Source: Rhizobium leguminosarum (GTDB lineage Bacteria > Pseudomonadota > Alphaproteobacteria > Rhizobiales > Rhizobiaceae). Taken from it: a DNA stretch of 58,033 nucleotides. Where the stretch lies: positions 1 to 58,033 of the forward strand of contig NZ_LWBS01000369.1 in NCBI RefSeq assembly GCF_001652265.1, read 5' to 3'. A model generated the notes under the pieces. That model had not been told where the DNA came from and searched no databases. It saw only the letters and a program-made list of their open reading frames with translations. Positions 46,331-56,800 of this stretch are shown here, piece after piece (positions within the stretch are counted from its first letter, which is position 1; every line of letters starts with the position of its first letter). Both the position numbers and the translations under genes were made by a program.

Positions 46331-47151
46331 CCGGCCGGTCTTTGTGTCGTGCGGCGTCGTTTGTAGCGGATGGTGTCGAACCGGGCCGAGAGCGCGTCGT
46401 AGAGCAGCAACCGTCCGACCAGCGGTTCGCCGGTGCCGGTGACGAGCTTGATCGCCTCCATCGCCATCATCGTGCCGATGACGCCGGTGAGTGCGCCGAT
46501 GATGCCGGCTTCGGCGCAGGCAGGAATCAGCCCCGGCGGCGGCGCTTCCGGAAACAGGTCGCGATATCTGGGGTTGGCCGTTCCGTCCTCAGCCGTCTCA
46601 TAGGGCTTGAGAACCGTCAGCGAACCATCGAAACGCCCGACGGCGCCGCTGACGAGCGGGATGCGCGCTTCATCAGCCGCGTCGGCGGCGGCATAACGCG
46701 TGTCGAAATTATCGGAGCCGTCGATCAGAAGATCGAAACCGGAGAGCTGACGGCGGGCGGCCTCCGGCGAAAAGCGTTCCTCGAAGCGGATCAGTCGGAC
46801 ATGCGGATTGAGCCTTGCGATGGCGAAGGCAGCGCTCTCCGTCTTCAATTCGCCGATCGTGCCGGAATCATGGATTACCTGGCGCTGCAGGTTCGACAGC
46901 GACACCCGGTCGTCGTCAACGATACCGAGCGTGCCGACGCCGGCTGCGGCCAGATATTGCAAGACCGGTGCACCGAGGCCGCCGGCACCGATCACCAGCA
47001 CGCGGGCGGCTTTCAGTTTCTGCTGGCCGGCGCCGCCGATCTCGGGAAGCAGGATGTGGCGGTGATAGCGCGCGATTTCTTCCGGGCTGAGCGGTTCCAT
47101 GGCGCCGATGTTATCATGACGCCCGACGCCGGGAAAAGCCGCCTCCGTCAT
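46327..47151 (-). CDS. moeB: MoeB/ThiF-family adenylyltransferase
   Basis: An E1-like enzyme of about 274 residues that adenylates the C-terminus of a sulfur-carrier protein such as MoaD or ThiS. The nucleotide site is VLVIGAGGLGAPVLQYLAAA, the Arg finger region SLSNLQRQVIH, and DGSDNFDTRY is the metal-binding segment. CxxC zinc pairs of E. coli MoeB are not obvious. The start at 47151 overlaps the recF stop as ATGA and has GAAGGG upstream; an alternative Met at 47100 lacks a ribosome binding site. Confidence 0.85.
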   Translation of the reverse strand: MTEAAFPGVGRHDNIGAMEPLSPEEIARYHRHILLPEIGGAGQQKLKAARVLVIGAGGLGAPVLQYLAAAGVGTLGIVDDDRVSLSNLQRQVIHDSGTIGELKTESAAFAIARLNPHVRLIRFEERFSPEAARRQLSGFDLLIDGSDNFDTRYAAADAADEARIPLVSGAVGRFDGSLTVLKPYETAEDGTANPRYRDLFPEAPPPGLIPACAEAGIIGALTGVIGTMMAMEAIKLVTGTGEPLVGRLLLYDALSARFDTIRYKRRRTTQRPAG

Positions 47152-48272
47152 TCGAACACCCTTCCGTCGGCAACCGTGAAAAACTGCGCCCTGTCGCCGA
47201 GCGCTGAAAACATCGCCCGATCCGTTCCGGTCATGAAGGCCTGGCCGCCGAGCCCGTCGATAAGGTCGAATAGCGCGGCGCGGCGGCCCCCGTCGAGATG
47301 CGCTGCGATCTCGTCGAGCAGCAGGATCGGCGCATGGCCGGTGAGATTGCCGACGAGCCGTGCATGCGCAAGCACCAGGCCGACAAGCAGCGCTTTCTGC
47401 TCGCCGGTGGAACAACGTTCCGCCTCCATCGCCTTTTCGCGGTGATGCACGATGAGATCGGCCCGGTGCGGCCCCTCGAGCGTGCGCCCTGCGCCGGCAT
47501 CGCGGTAGCGGCTCTCTGCCAGCATCGCCGCATAATCGTCCTCGAGGTCGACCGAGGGGCGCGAGAACTGACCGTCCATGAAGCCCGAGAGCTGCAGCGT
47601 TGCCGAAGGGAAGGGCGAGCTCTCCCGTGTTTCCTCGATCAGCCGGGTCAGCAGGCCGAGCATCTCCTGCCGGGCGAGCGCCATGGCGATGCCGAGGCTT
47701 GCCATCTGCTCCTCGATGCCGGCAAGCCAGGAGGGATCGAAGCGGCCTTCGTCCAGCAATTTGTTGCGGCTGCGCATGGCGCGCTCGAAATCGCTGGCGC
47801 GGCGGCCATGGGCGGGATCGAGCGACAGCACCAGCCGGTCGAGAAAACGGCGCCGGTCGGAGGAGGCGCCGGTAAACAGGCCGTCCATCGCCGGTGTCAG
47901 CCAGAGAAGGCGCAGATGGTCGGTCAGTTCGTCGGCAGTCTTTGCCGTCGTGCCATTGATGCGCAGCCTGCGGGCGGTGGTCTCCTCGCCCGTTTCGATG
48001 CCGGTGCCGATCTCGACGTCGCCCTCCATGCCATCGAGCGCGGCGAAGATCGAAAAACCGCCGGCCGCGCCGACGCGGGTAATGTCGCCATAGGCCGCGC
48101 GACGCAGACCGCGGCCAGGCGAAAGCAGCGAGACGGCCTCCATGAGATTGGTCTTGCCGGCGCCGTTGTCTCCCGTCAGCACGGCATGCCGACCATCAAG
48201 GGTAAGGGCCGCCGCCGCATAGTTGCGGAAGTCTGTCAGCTTCAGACGAGAAAGAGAAACCTTGTGCGGCAT
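47148..48272 (-). CDS. recF: DNA replication and repair protein RecF
   Basis: RecF is an SMC-like ATPase that helps load RecA at gaps together with RecO and RecR. The 374-residue protein has Walker A LTGDNGAGKTNLMEAV (34-41), the SMC signature STGEQKALLVGLVLAHARL, and Walker B PILLLDEIAAHLD. It is the first gene of a compact unit with moeB and a GNAT gene, and is not next to dnaA-dnaN as in some other groups. Confidence 0.94.
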   Translation of the reverse strand: MPHKVSLSRLKLTDFRNYAAAALTLDGRHAVLTGDNGAGKTNLMEAVSLLSPGRGLRRAAYGDITRVGAAGGFSIFAALDGMEGDVEIGTGIETGEETTARRLRINGTTAKTADELTDHLRLLWLTPAMDGLFTGASSDRRRFLDRLVLSLDPAHGRRASDFERAMRSRNKLLDEGRFDPSWLAGIEEQMASLGIAMALARQEMLGLLTRLIEETRESSPFPSATLQLSGFMDGQFSRPSVDLEDDYAAMLAESRYRDAGAGRTLEGPHRADLIVHHREKAMEAERCSTGEQKALLVGLVLAHARLVGNLTGHAPILLLDEIAAHLDGGRRAALFDLIDGLGGQAFMTGTDRAMFSALGDRAQFFTVADGRVFE

Positions 48273-48734
48273 CGAATGTCCGGAATCGTGAAGCGTGACA
48301 GCTAAGCCTTAGCGGCGTTGATGGCAAGGCTGGCAGCGTCTTGGCCGTGGATCGCGAACCTCTGATAACGCCGCAAATCAGGGACGCGGCGGTTGAACCA
48401 TAAGGGAGAAGCTCGAAGCGATATTTTCCGAATGACATAGTGACCGAGGTGCTGGTCTCCGACATTCTGCCAATGTAGGGGGCAGGCATTGAGCGTCCTA
48501 AAGTCTATCAAAAATACAACCGCCGGGGACGCCCGACATCGCCAGGCCGATACCGTCGACGGTCACCGTCAGTGCCTCCGAGATCCGGATATGCCGGCTT
48601 TGCCGCGATCCTTTAAGGCCACTGACGTAACGTAATGCCCAGAAAAAGTCGGTTGAATTTTGCAACTGTTGGGTTGAGTTATTCCGTGAAGGCGATATGG
48701 TAAACGAACCGTTTATGTATGAGAGAGTGATGAA
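48273..48734. other. intergenic stretch between divergent recF and the XRE gene
   Basis: No gene or repeat was recognised. It must hold the promoters of both neighbours. An AT-richer segment lies at about 48640-48730 before the XRE gene, with TTGAGTTATTCCG and a later GATATGG, but the spacing does not make a good promoter. Confidence 0.4.
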
Positions 48735-49100
48735 GTGCCAGATCCGGTTGATATTATCGTCGGTCGCAACGTCAGACAGTTTCGCGCCCTTCGCCGTGTT
48801 TCCCAACTTGAGCTTGGCGAAGCACTCGGACTGACTTTCCAGCAGATCCAGAAATATGAAAAGGGGACGAACCGCGTTTCCGCCAGCAAGTCGCATCAGA
48901 TCGCGGTTTTTCTCGATGTCGAGATCTCTGCCCTTTTCGAGGGAGCCGGCGTGTCACCATTCGGCAGCCGTATCGAACTCAGCCCCGACGCCTATGCGCT
49001 TGCGCTGAGCTACGACAAGTTGAACTCACCGGCAGGCAAGGAAGCAGTCAAGACCATCCTCACCCTCATGACGGGCGAAGCAGCCGAAACCGCCGCCTGA
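48735..49100 (+). CDS. XRE-family helix-turn-helix regulator
   Basis: A 121-residue regulator with GTG start. The HTH covers about residues 8-62: VGRNVRQFRALRRVSQLELG and LGLTFQQIQKYEKGTNRVSA, closely like rhizobial XRE regulators of the Cro/CI type that carry a short C-terminal helical part (here AYALALSYDKLNSPAGKEAV). Rhizobia encode several paralogues of this protein. The target is unknown. It stands alone, diverging from recF. Confidence 0.85.
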   Translation: MPDPVDIIVGRNVRQFRALRRVSQLELGEALGLTFQQIQKYEKGTNRVSASKSHQIAVFLDVEISALFEGAGVSPFGSRIELSPDAYALALSYDKLNSPAGKEAVKTILTLMTGEAAETAA

Positions 49101-49255
49101 TTCCACTGAGCCATCAGGTTTACCACGAAAAGGCACGGCCTGTTCCCGCTCTGGACGATGTCCAGATGCTTACAACTGTGCAGCGTTTTGGGGGCGGCGT
49201 GAATCAACACAATGACCGGGGCAGCTCACCTGAACGAGGTTCGATGCCGCGCGCT

Positions 49256-49456
49256 TCAGTGAATTTCGCGTTCGTGCAGCGCCATCAGCAGATCGTCCTG
49301 CGTCTGGTGGCCGGCATGGTAAAGGTCGATCGCGATGCTGGCGATCGAAAGACCCTGCTGGCTGCGAAGCTTGATATTGCGCTCGGCGCACCATGTGTAG
49401 ATGGCGCCGGCGAGAACGTCGACGTCTTCGGACTGAGAGGAAAAGGCTGGCGCCAT
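49256..49456 (-). CDS. small protein of unknown function
   Basis: A 66-residue acidic-to-neutral protein (SEDVDVLAGAIYTWCAERN, LSIASIAIDLYHAGHQTQ, DDLLMALHEREIH). The composition is protein-like and helical. An AAGGGT sequence lies six bases before the ATG. I do not recognise it; similar short proteins occur in rhizobial genomes. A 44-base palindrome lies about 70 bases upstream of its start. Confidence 0.55.
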   Translation of the reverse strand: MAPAFSSQSEDVDVLAGAIYTWCAERNIKLRSQQGLSIASIAIDLYHAGHQTQDDLLMALHEREIH

Positions 49457-49527
49457 GGTCGATACCCTTGGTTTGGTTGTTCCCCGCTAGAGTGCCGCTC
49501 TAAGGACGCTCTATCGCTTTTGATTTG

Positions 49528-49571
49528 GTGCATGACCCCGAGATTCTATCCCGATTTTCGGGGTCATGCAC
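49528..49571. repeat. inverted repeat with 13-base arms
   Basis: GTGCATGACCCCG and CGGGGTCATGCAC are separated by 18 bases. The arms are perfect complements. It lies in the 426-base gap between the 66-residue gene and dnaJ, which otherwise holds only a type A repeat and the dnaJ terminator. Confidence 0.85.
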
Positions 49572-49708
49572 TGACGGCAGAGACTGAATTCATTTGGAAA
49601 ACTTGCAAGCGGCATCATCTGGCTGCGTTAACGCAAGTCGTCTTCCCGCCCGCCGCCGTATCGATCCGGGACAGATTGGCCGGCGTGGACGGCGAATGTC
49701 GCAAATTG

Positions 49709-49813
49709 AGACATTTCGCACAAAATTGTGCAGCGGTTTTGTGATGACGACATGCATAAAAACAAAGACTTAAAGCGCGACGAGCGAAACTGAAAGATCG
49801 CGCCGCGCTTTAG
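49709..49813. repeat. RIME-like intergenic repeat, type A (full copy)
   Basis: GACATTTCGCAC, core TTGTGCAGCGGTTTTGTG, ACGACATGCAT, then the second module TTAAAGCGCGACGAGC and GATCGCGCCGCGCTTTAG. Confidence 0.8.
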
Positions 49814-49824
49814 GATTCCTGGGA

Positions 49825-49857
49825 CAAAAAAACCGGAGACGTTTCCGTCCCCGGCTT
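49825..49857 (-). terminator. rho-independent terminator of dnaK-dnaJ
   Basis: On the minus strand the stem AGCCGGGGACGG with the complementary CGTCTCCGG is followed by seven T residues, 26 bases after the dnaJ stop. Confidence 0.88.
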
Positions 49858-49882
49858 TCGAAATGGGCGTGTCGATTGCGGC

Positions 49883-51010
49883 TCAGCCCTCGAAGAATTC
49901 CTTCATCCGGGCAAAGAAGCCCGTCGATTCCGGATTGTTCTCCTTGGAGGAAAGCTGCTCGAATTCCTGAAGCAGTTCGCGTTGGCGCTTGTTGAGCTTT
50001 TGCGGCGTCTCGATCTGGATCTGGATGTAGAGGTCGCCCGTCTGCACCGAACGCAGCACCGGCATGCCCTTGCCCTTGAGGCGGAACTGTTTGCCAACCT
50101 GCGTGCCCTCGGGCACTGTGACGCGCGACTTGGTGCCGTCGAGCGTCGCCACGTCGAAGGTGCCGCCGAGCGCCGCCGTCGTCATCGAGATTGGTACGGC
50201 GCAATAGAGATCGGCTCCGTCGCGCTGGTAGAATTCATGCGGCTTGACGGACAGGAAGATATAGAGGTCGCCCGCCGGTCCACCGCGGGCACCGGCCTCG
50301 CCTTCGCCCTGCAGCCGGATGCGGGTGCCGTCCTCGATGCCGGCGGGAATATTGACCGAGAGCGAACGCTCTTCCGTCACCCGACCCTGGCCGTGGCACT
50401 TCGGGCAGGGATCGGGAATGATCTGGCCGCGGCCGTGGCAGGTCGGGCAGGTCCGCTCGATCGAGAAGAAGCCCTGTGCCGCGCGCACGCGTCCCGTTCC
50501 CTGGCAGGTGCCGCAGTTCTTCGGCTGCGTGCCGGGCTTGGCGCCTGAACCGGAACAGACGTCGCAGGTGATCGATGTCGGAACGCGGATCTGCGCCGTC
50601 TTGCCGGAGAAAGATTCTTCCAGCGTTATTTCCATGTTGTAGCGAAGATCGGCGCCACGCTCGCGGCCGCCCGACGAGCGCTGGCGCGCGCGCCCACCAC
50701 CCATCATTTCGCCGAAGATATCCTCGAAGATGTCGGAGAAACCGCCGCCGGCAAATCCGCCGCCACCGCCGCCCATGCCGCCATGCTCGAAGGCCGCATG
50801 GCCATAACGATCATAGGCCGCCCGCTTCTGCGGGTCCTTGAGCATCTCGTAGGCTTCGTTGATTTCCTTGAACTTCCGTTCGGCGTCCTTGTCATCCGGG
50901 TTCTTGTCCGGATGGTATTTCATCGCCAGTTTGCGGAAGGCGCTTTTCAGCTCTTTCTCGTCCGCCGACTTGGCTACACCCAGAGTTTCGTAAAAGTCCG
51001 CTTTTGCCAT
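49883..51010 (-). CDS. dnaJ: chaperone protein DnaJ
   Basis: DnaJ is the Hsp40 co-chaperone that stimulates DnaK ATPase. The 375-residue type I protein has the J domain with the HPD motif ([14 protein letters not shown]), a Gly-rich linker, and four CxxCxGxG zinc motifs ([32 protein letters not shown]), then the C-terminal substrate-binding domains. It follows dnaK by 86 bases in the same direction. Confidence 0.97.
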   Translation of the reverse strand: MAKADFYETLGVAKSADEKELKSAFRKLAMKYHPDKNPDDKDAERKFKEINEAYEMLKDPQKRAAYDRYGHAAFEHGGMGGGGGGFAGGGFSDIFEDIFGEMMGGGRARQRSSGGRERGADLRYNMEITLEESFSGKTAQIRVPTSITCDVCSGSGAKPGTQPKNCGTCQGTGRVRAAQGFFSIERTCPTCHGRGQIIPDPCPKCHGQGRVTEERSLSVNIPAGIEDGTRIRLQGEGEAGARGGPAGDLYIFLSVKPHEFYQRDGADLYCAVPISMTTAALGGTFDVATLDGTKSRVTVPEGTQVGKQFRLKGKGMPVLRSVQTGDLYIQIQIETPQKLNKRQRELLQEFEQLSSKENNPESTGFFARMKEFFEG

Positions 51011-51096
51011 TAAGGATTAAACCCCGGAAATGGATTTTCCGGCTGCCATGGTGAGCAGCCGGATCAGGTGTTGAAGCATAACCACGCCGTCGCGGA

Positions 51097-53013
<1,917 letters not shown>

Positions 53014-53126
53014 GTCATTCTCTCCTTGAAGCAAGCTGTCGGAACCCCGAGAAGGCATTTCCCTGACAGCCCCTTACGGGATGGGTCTACTTGAGATTAC
53101 GCAATCGTGATTGCGGTGATGCGGCG

Positions 53127-53156
53127 TATATAAGGAGCGGTTTTCTGGACTGCAAG
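53127..53156 (-). promoter_or_regulatory. sigma-32 (RpoH)-type promoter of dnaK-dnaJ
   Basis: On the minus strand CTTG (53156-53153) is followed after 18 bases by CTTATAT, which fits the alphaproteobacterial heat-shock consensus CTTG-N17/18-CYTATNT. The predicted start lies about 110 bases before the dnaK start codon. Confidence 0.75.
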
Positions 53157-53256
53157 GCGAGAAATGCCCCGGAATTCAGCAAAACGAATGTGTTGCGTTC
53201 AATTTTTACAGTAGCCGGGACGGAGGTCACCCCATGTCCGGAAAGCGGCCGATTTT

Positions 53257-53366
53257 TAGAGCATGTCGCGCAAAACTGCAGAGCGGTTTTGCGACAACGA
53301 CATGCGTAAAACAAAGACCTGAAGCGCGAGGCGCGACTCTGAAAGATCGCGACGCGCTTAAGAGCA
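53257..53366. repeat. RIME-like intergenic repeat, type A (full copy)
   Basis: AGAGCATGTCGCGC, core GCAGAGCGGTTTTGCG, ACGACATGCGT, then CTGAAGCGCGAGGCGC and GATCGCGACGCGCTTAAG. It lies between the dnaK promoter region and the end of the PBP gene. Confidence 0.8.
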
Positions 53367-53397
53367 TCGGGCTTGTGCCGGGTATGCAGCAAAGATC

Positions 53398-55734
53398 TCA
53401 CTGGCCCATGATCAGATCGAGCAGCGTCGTGCGCCGCGGCTGGACGGAAGAGGTGGTCTGCGCGCCCCCGACATCGCCGGGCGGCACCATGCCCTCATAG
53501 CCAGAACCGCTACCTTCGGCAATGTCTGCGGGCGGAACCGAGACGTTGCCGGAGGTCGTCGCCTGCTGCCGGACAGGCGCTTGCGGATAGCGGTTTGCAT
53601 TGTCGTTGCTGCCGAAGACGCCGGAAATGATACCGCCGATCGTCGATGGCGGCGCCTCCGCCGTCATCGGTTGCCCGCTGCCCAACTGCCCGTTGCCCGG
53701 TGCCTCAGCCATCGGCTGACCGTTGTTCGGATCGGCGATCAACTGGCCGTTGCCAAAGAGCGGCGCCGGCGAAAGACCCTTGTGGGCAGCGATCATGAAT
53801 TCCTTCCAGGCCTTGGCGGGCAAGCCGCCGCCGGTCACCTTCTTCATCGGCTTGCCGTCGTCATTGCCGAACCAGACCCCCGTGGTGAGGTTGCTGGTGA
53901 AACCGACGAAGAGCGCGTCGCGCGAATTCTGGGTGGTGCCGGTCTTTCCCGCCGCCTGCCAGCCGGGGATCTTGGCGCTCTTGCCGGTGCCGCTCTCGAT
54001 GACGCCCATCATCATCGTATCCATTTCGGCGGCGATCTGCTCGGACAGCACGCGCGGCGGGCTGTCATAGGTATTTTCGTAGAGAACCTTGCCTTCGGCT
54101 GTCGTCACCCGGCGGATGACGTGCGGCGTCGCCTTGTAGCCCCCATTCATGAAGGCGGCATAGGAGGCGGTGAGTTCCATCAGCGACACTTCCGAGGTGC
54201 CGAGCGCGATCGAGGCATTCGGCTGCAGCTCGCTTTCAATGCCGAGCCGGTGGGCAAGTTTGATCACCTGGTCCGGCCCGTCATACATCACCAGCTGCGC
54301 GGCCACCGTGTTCAGCGATCTGGCAAGCGCGGTCGCCAGCGTCACCTCGCCATTGTATTTCTTCTCGTAATTTTCGGGCGTCCAGTCGCCGATCCGGATC
54401 GGCGCGTCATTGAACACCGAATAGGGCGTCAGCCCCTTCTCGAGTGCGGCAGCATAGACGAAGGGCTTGAACGACGAACCCGGCTGGCGTTTGGCCTTGA
54501 CGGCGCGGTTGAACTGGCTTGTCGCATAGTCCCTGCCGCCGACCAGCGCCCGGATCGCGCCGGTGCCGTCGATCGAGACCAGGGCCGCCTGCGAGGCGTC
54601 GAGCTTCCCGCCCTCCTTGTCGAGCGCGTCGACCAGCGATTGCTCGGCCTTCTTTTCCAGCGACTTGTCGATGGTCGTATCGACGATGACGTCTTCCTTG
54701 ACGTCGCCGATCAGACCCGGCAGCTCGTCCATCACCATGTCGGCGACATAGTGCCCGGCGCCCGACCAGTAGCTCTTGGCCGAAGCCGGGGTCTGCGACA
54801 TCGCCGTCTTGACCTCGGAATCGGTGATGAAACCCTGCTCGCGCATTGCCGCGAGCACGAGCTGGGCGCGCGCATTCGCCGCGTCCGCATCGCGGGCCGG
54901 CGAGAGCCGCGACGGCGCCTTGAGCAGGCCGGCCAGCACCGCGGCCTCGCCGAGGTTCACATCACGCGCCGATTTGTTGAAGTAGCGGCGTGAGGCCGCT
55001 TCGACGCCATAGGCGTTCGATCCGAAGAACACCCGATTGAGATACATGGCAAGGATCTGGTCTTTAGTGTATTTCTGCTCCAGCCAGAGCGACAGCAGCA
55101 CCTCCTGCACTTTGCGTTCAAGCGTTCTCTCAGGCGAGAGGAAGAGGTTCTTGGCAAGCTGCTGCGTCAGCGTCGAGCCACCCTGCACCATGTGGCCGGC
55201 CGTGAGGTTGGTCACAACAGCCCGGCCGAGGCCGAGCGGATCGACGCCGAAATGTGAATAGAAACGCCGATCTTCGATGGCGATGACGGCTTCCGGAATA
55301 TAGGGCGACATGTTTTCGAGCGACAGCGCCTCGCCGCCGGTGGCGCCGCGATTGGCGATGACGCTGCCGTCGACGGCGGTGATCTTCACATTTGGCGGCC
55401 GTTCCGGGATCGCCCATGTGCTGGCGCTCGGCATGCGCGAGCCATAATAGACCACAAGCCCGGCAACGCCGATGCCGGCCCAGATGAAAACCACGACGCA
55501 CCAGTAGATCACGCGGCGCAGGAAGCCGAAAAAGCCGCCGCCTTCGCGCTCCCGCGGTTCGCGCTTCCGCCGGGGGGCGGCACGTTGCGGCGGGGGTTTC
55601 GAGCCGCCGCGGCGCTGGGATCGGCCTCCGGCAATGCGGTCGTCGGCATCGAGCGAGAATTCGTCATCGTCGCGTGCCGGGCGGCCGCTGAAGGACGGTT
55701 CTATTCTGTCGCCTGATCTGCCTCTGCCTGCCAT
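53398..55734 (-). CDS. class A penicillin-binding protein (PBP1a-type)
   Basis: A bifunctional peptidoglycan synthase of about 778 residues. After a basic cytoplasmic tail and one transmembrane helix (VVVFIWAGIGVAGLVVYYG) comes the GT51 glycosyltransferase domain with EDRRFYSHFGVDPLGLGRA and GGSTLTQQLAKNLFL. The transpeptidase domain shows the S-x-x-K motif in PGSSFKPFVYA, S-L-N in ARSLNTVAAQL and K-T-G in AGKTGTTQ. A Gly/Pro/Asn-rich tail (about 120 residues) ends the protein. The start at MAGRGRSGDR is favoured over an ATG seven codons earlier, but neither has a clear ribosome binding site. Confidence 0.93.
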   Translation of the reverse strand: MAGRGRSGDRIEPSFSGRPARDDDEFSLDADDRIAGGRSQRRGGSKPPPQRAAPRRKREPREREGGGFFGFLRRVIYWCVVVFIWAGIGVAGLVVYYGSRMPSASTWAIPERPPNVKITAVDGSVIANRGATGGEALSLENMSPYIPEAVIAIEDRRFYSHFGVDPLGLGRAVVTNLTAGHMVQGGSTLTQQLAKNLFLSPERTLERKVQEVLLSLWLEQKYTKDQILAMYLNRVFFGSNAYGVEAASRRYFNKSARDVNLGEAAVLAGLLKAPSRLSPARDADAANARAQLVLAAMREQGFITDSEVKTAMSQTPASAKSYWSGAGHYVADMVMDELPGLIGDVKEDVIVDTTIDKSLEKKAEQSLVDALDKEGGKLDASQAALVSIDGTGAIRALVGGRDYATSQFNRAVKAKRQPGSSFKPFVYAAALEKGLTPYSVFNDAPIRIGDWTPENYEKKYNGEVTLATALARSLNTVAAQLVMYDGPDQVIKLAHRLGIESELQPNASIALGTSEVSLMELTASYAAFMNGGYKATPHVIRRVTTAEGKVLYENTYDSPPRVLSEQIAAEMDTMMMGVIESGTGKSAKIPGWQAAGKTGTTQNSRDALFVGFTSNLTTGVWFGNDDGKPMKKVTGGGLPAKAWKEFMIAAHKGLSPAPLFGNGQLIADPNNGQPMAEAPGNGQLGSGQPMTAEAPPSTIGGIISGVFGSNDNANRYPQAPVRQQATTSGNVSVPPADIAEGSGSGYEGMVPPGDVGGAQTTSSVQPRRTTLLDLIMGQ

Positions 55735-55786
55735 CGCGGACCGGTCGCACCCCATGTTCGATCGCGAAGCCAGCTTCGCATAACGG

Positions 55787-55846
55787 TGCTCTTCTCCAGC
55801 GCCGCGCGTCTTTTCAGACGCGCGAAGGACGCTGGAGCACTTTGAG
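55787..55846. repeat. intergenic palindromic repeat, type C (partial)
   Basis: CTCCAGCGCCGCGCGTCTTT, TCAGACGCGCGAAGGACGCT and GGAGCACTTTGAG match the first half of the type C repeats at 42635 and 56488; the second palindrome is missing. Confidence 0.7.
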
Positions 55847-55929
55847 TACCGCCGTGATCATCCGACTGAACTGTAAATGCGGCGATTTAACGGGGTATTA
55901 ATAATGCAAAGTAAAGCAGACCGTGCCGC

Positions 55930-56031
55930 CAAAGCGCGTCGCGTCAATCCGGATTCATGCGACGCGCTTTGAGTCTTTGATTTATGCATTTCGTTGTCCC
56001 AAAACCGCGGCACACTTTTGGGCGACATGCA
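55930..56031. repeat. RIME-like intergenic repeat, type A, inverted copy
   Basis: AAAGCGCGTCGCGTC, GCGACGCGCTTTGAGTCTTT, ATGCATTTCGTTGTCCC, AAAACCGCGGCACACTTTT and GGCGACATGCA: the full-length type A repeat in the opposite direction to the other copies. Confidence 0.78.
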
Positions 56032-56033
56032 CT

Positions 56034-56255
56034 TCAGAACTGGCGGGCCTCGTAATCGTCGAGCGTTTCCGGGTCCTGCTTATATTCCCACTCGCCCAGA
56101 TGAAAGCGGCGCCAGATCTGGCCGGAGGGGGTAAGGTTCGCCCCATCGGTGAGGCGCACAGGCAGGAGTGGGTTATGTTTATGCCAAACGGTAACATCGG
56201 TAGCGGCTGCCCGAGGGGCGAAAAGCCCGAAGAAAGCCAGGTAGTCTTGCGTCAT
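56034..56255 (-). CDS. small protein of unknown function
   Basis: A 73-residue protein rich in aromatic and charged residues (WHKHNPLLPVRLTDGANLTP, GQIWRRFHLGEWEYKQDPET). The pattern looks like a real small domain rather than noise. No strong ribosome binding site (a weak GGACC) precedes the ATG. Its stop codon lies directly beside the inverted type A repeat. I do not recognise a family. Confidence 0.5.
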   Translation of the reverse strand: MTQDYLAFFGLFAPRAAATDVTVWHKHNPLLPVRLTDGANLTPSGQIWRRFHLGEWEYKQDPETLDDYEARQF

Positions 56256-56487
56256 CAGGGTCCAGCCTCGAACGGATTAAAATCAATCCGCAACTTCACA
56301 AAACTGCAATAAAGAATCCCGCAAACCAAGAGCCTCGCGACGGCTTCACATCAAATTGTCGGTGACCGTATCCGAGGATCGATGCTTCCCCCGCGTTTCC
56401 TGTCTTGCGCTCGCCGGCGAAGCGGCGCGCGTCGTGAAAACAAAGACCCGAAGTCTGTGGCGTGAGTTACGTGCGATACGAATACAT

Positions 56488-56596
56488 TACCGCGCCGCGC
56501 GTCTTTTCGAGCGGCGCAAGGGATACTGTCACACTTTGAATTGCTGGATAATTTTATCCTTAATTTCGATTCCGATATAAGGAATTATGCAGGAGG
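56488..56596. repeat. intergenic palindromic repeat, type C
   Basis: CGCCGCGCGTCTTTTCGAGC, CACTTTGAATTGCTGGATAA, then CCTTAATTTCGATTCCGATA-TAAGG and GAATTATGCAGG. It is a nearly complete copy of 42635-42743. It occupies most of the gene-free region between 56256 and 56766. Confidence 0.85.
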
Positions 56597-56766
56597 CGGA
56601 ACCAATAGGCTTCGCGATTGTTTATGAAGAAGCGGGACAACCCCTCACGTCCCGCGAATGATCGGCCGTCTCCCCTCAACACGCGCCGATCGACATCAGG
56701 CCCGGTGCATCCCCCAGGGGAGCGCCGGGCTTTTTCTTGGGTGTTTGCCTTTGGCTTGGCAAACCT

Positions 56767-56792
56767 CAAAAGAGGACGGCGCTGCCGTCCCC
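56767..56792 (-). terminator. terminator of the SH3/RD-rich gene
   Basis: On the minus strand GGGGACGGCAGCGCCGTCC is followed by TCTTTTG, nine bases after the stop codon. A second hairpin with a T tract on the plus strand lies at 56703-56741. Confidence 0.6.
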
Positions 56793-56800
56793 TTTCTGTA

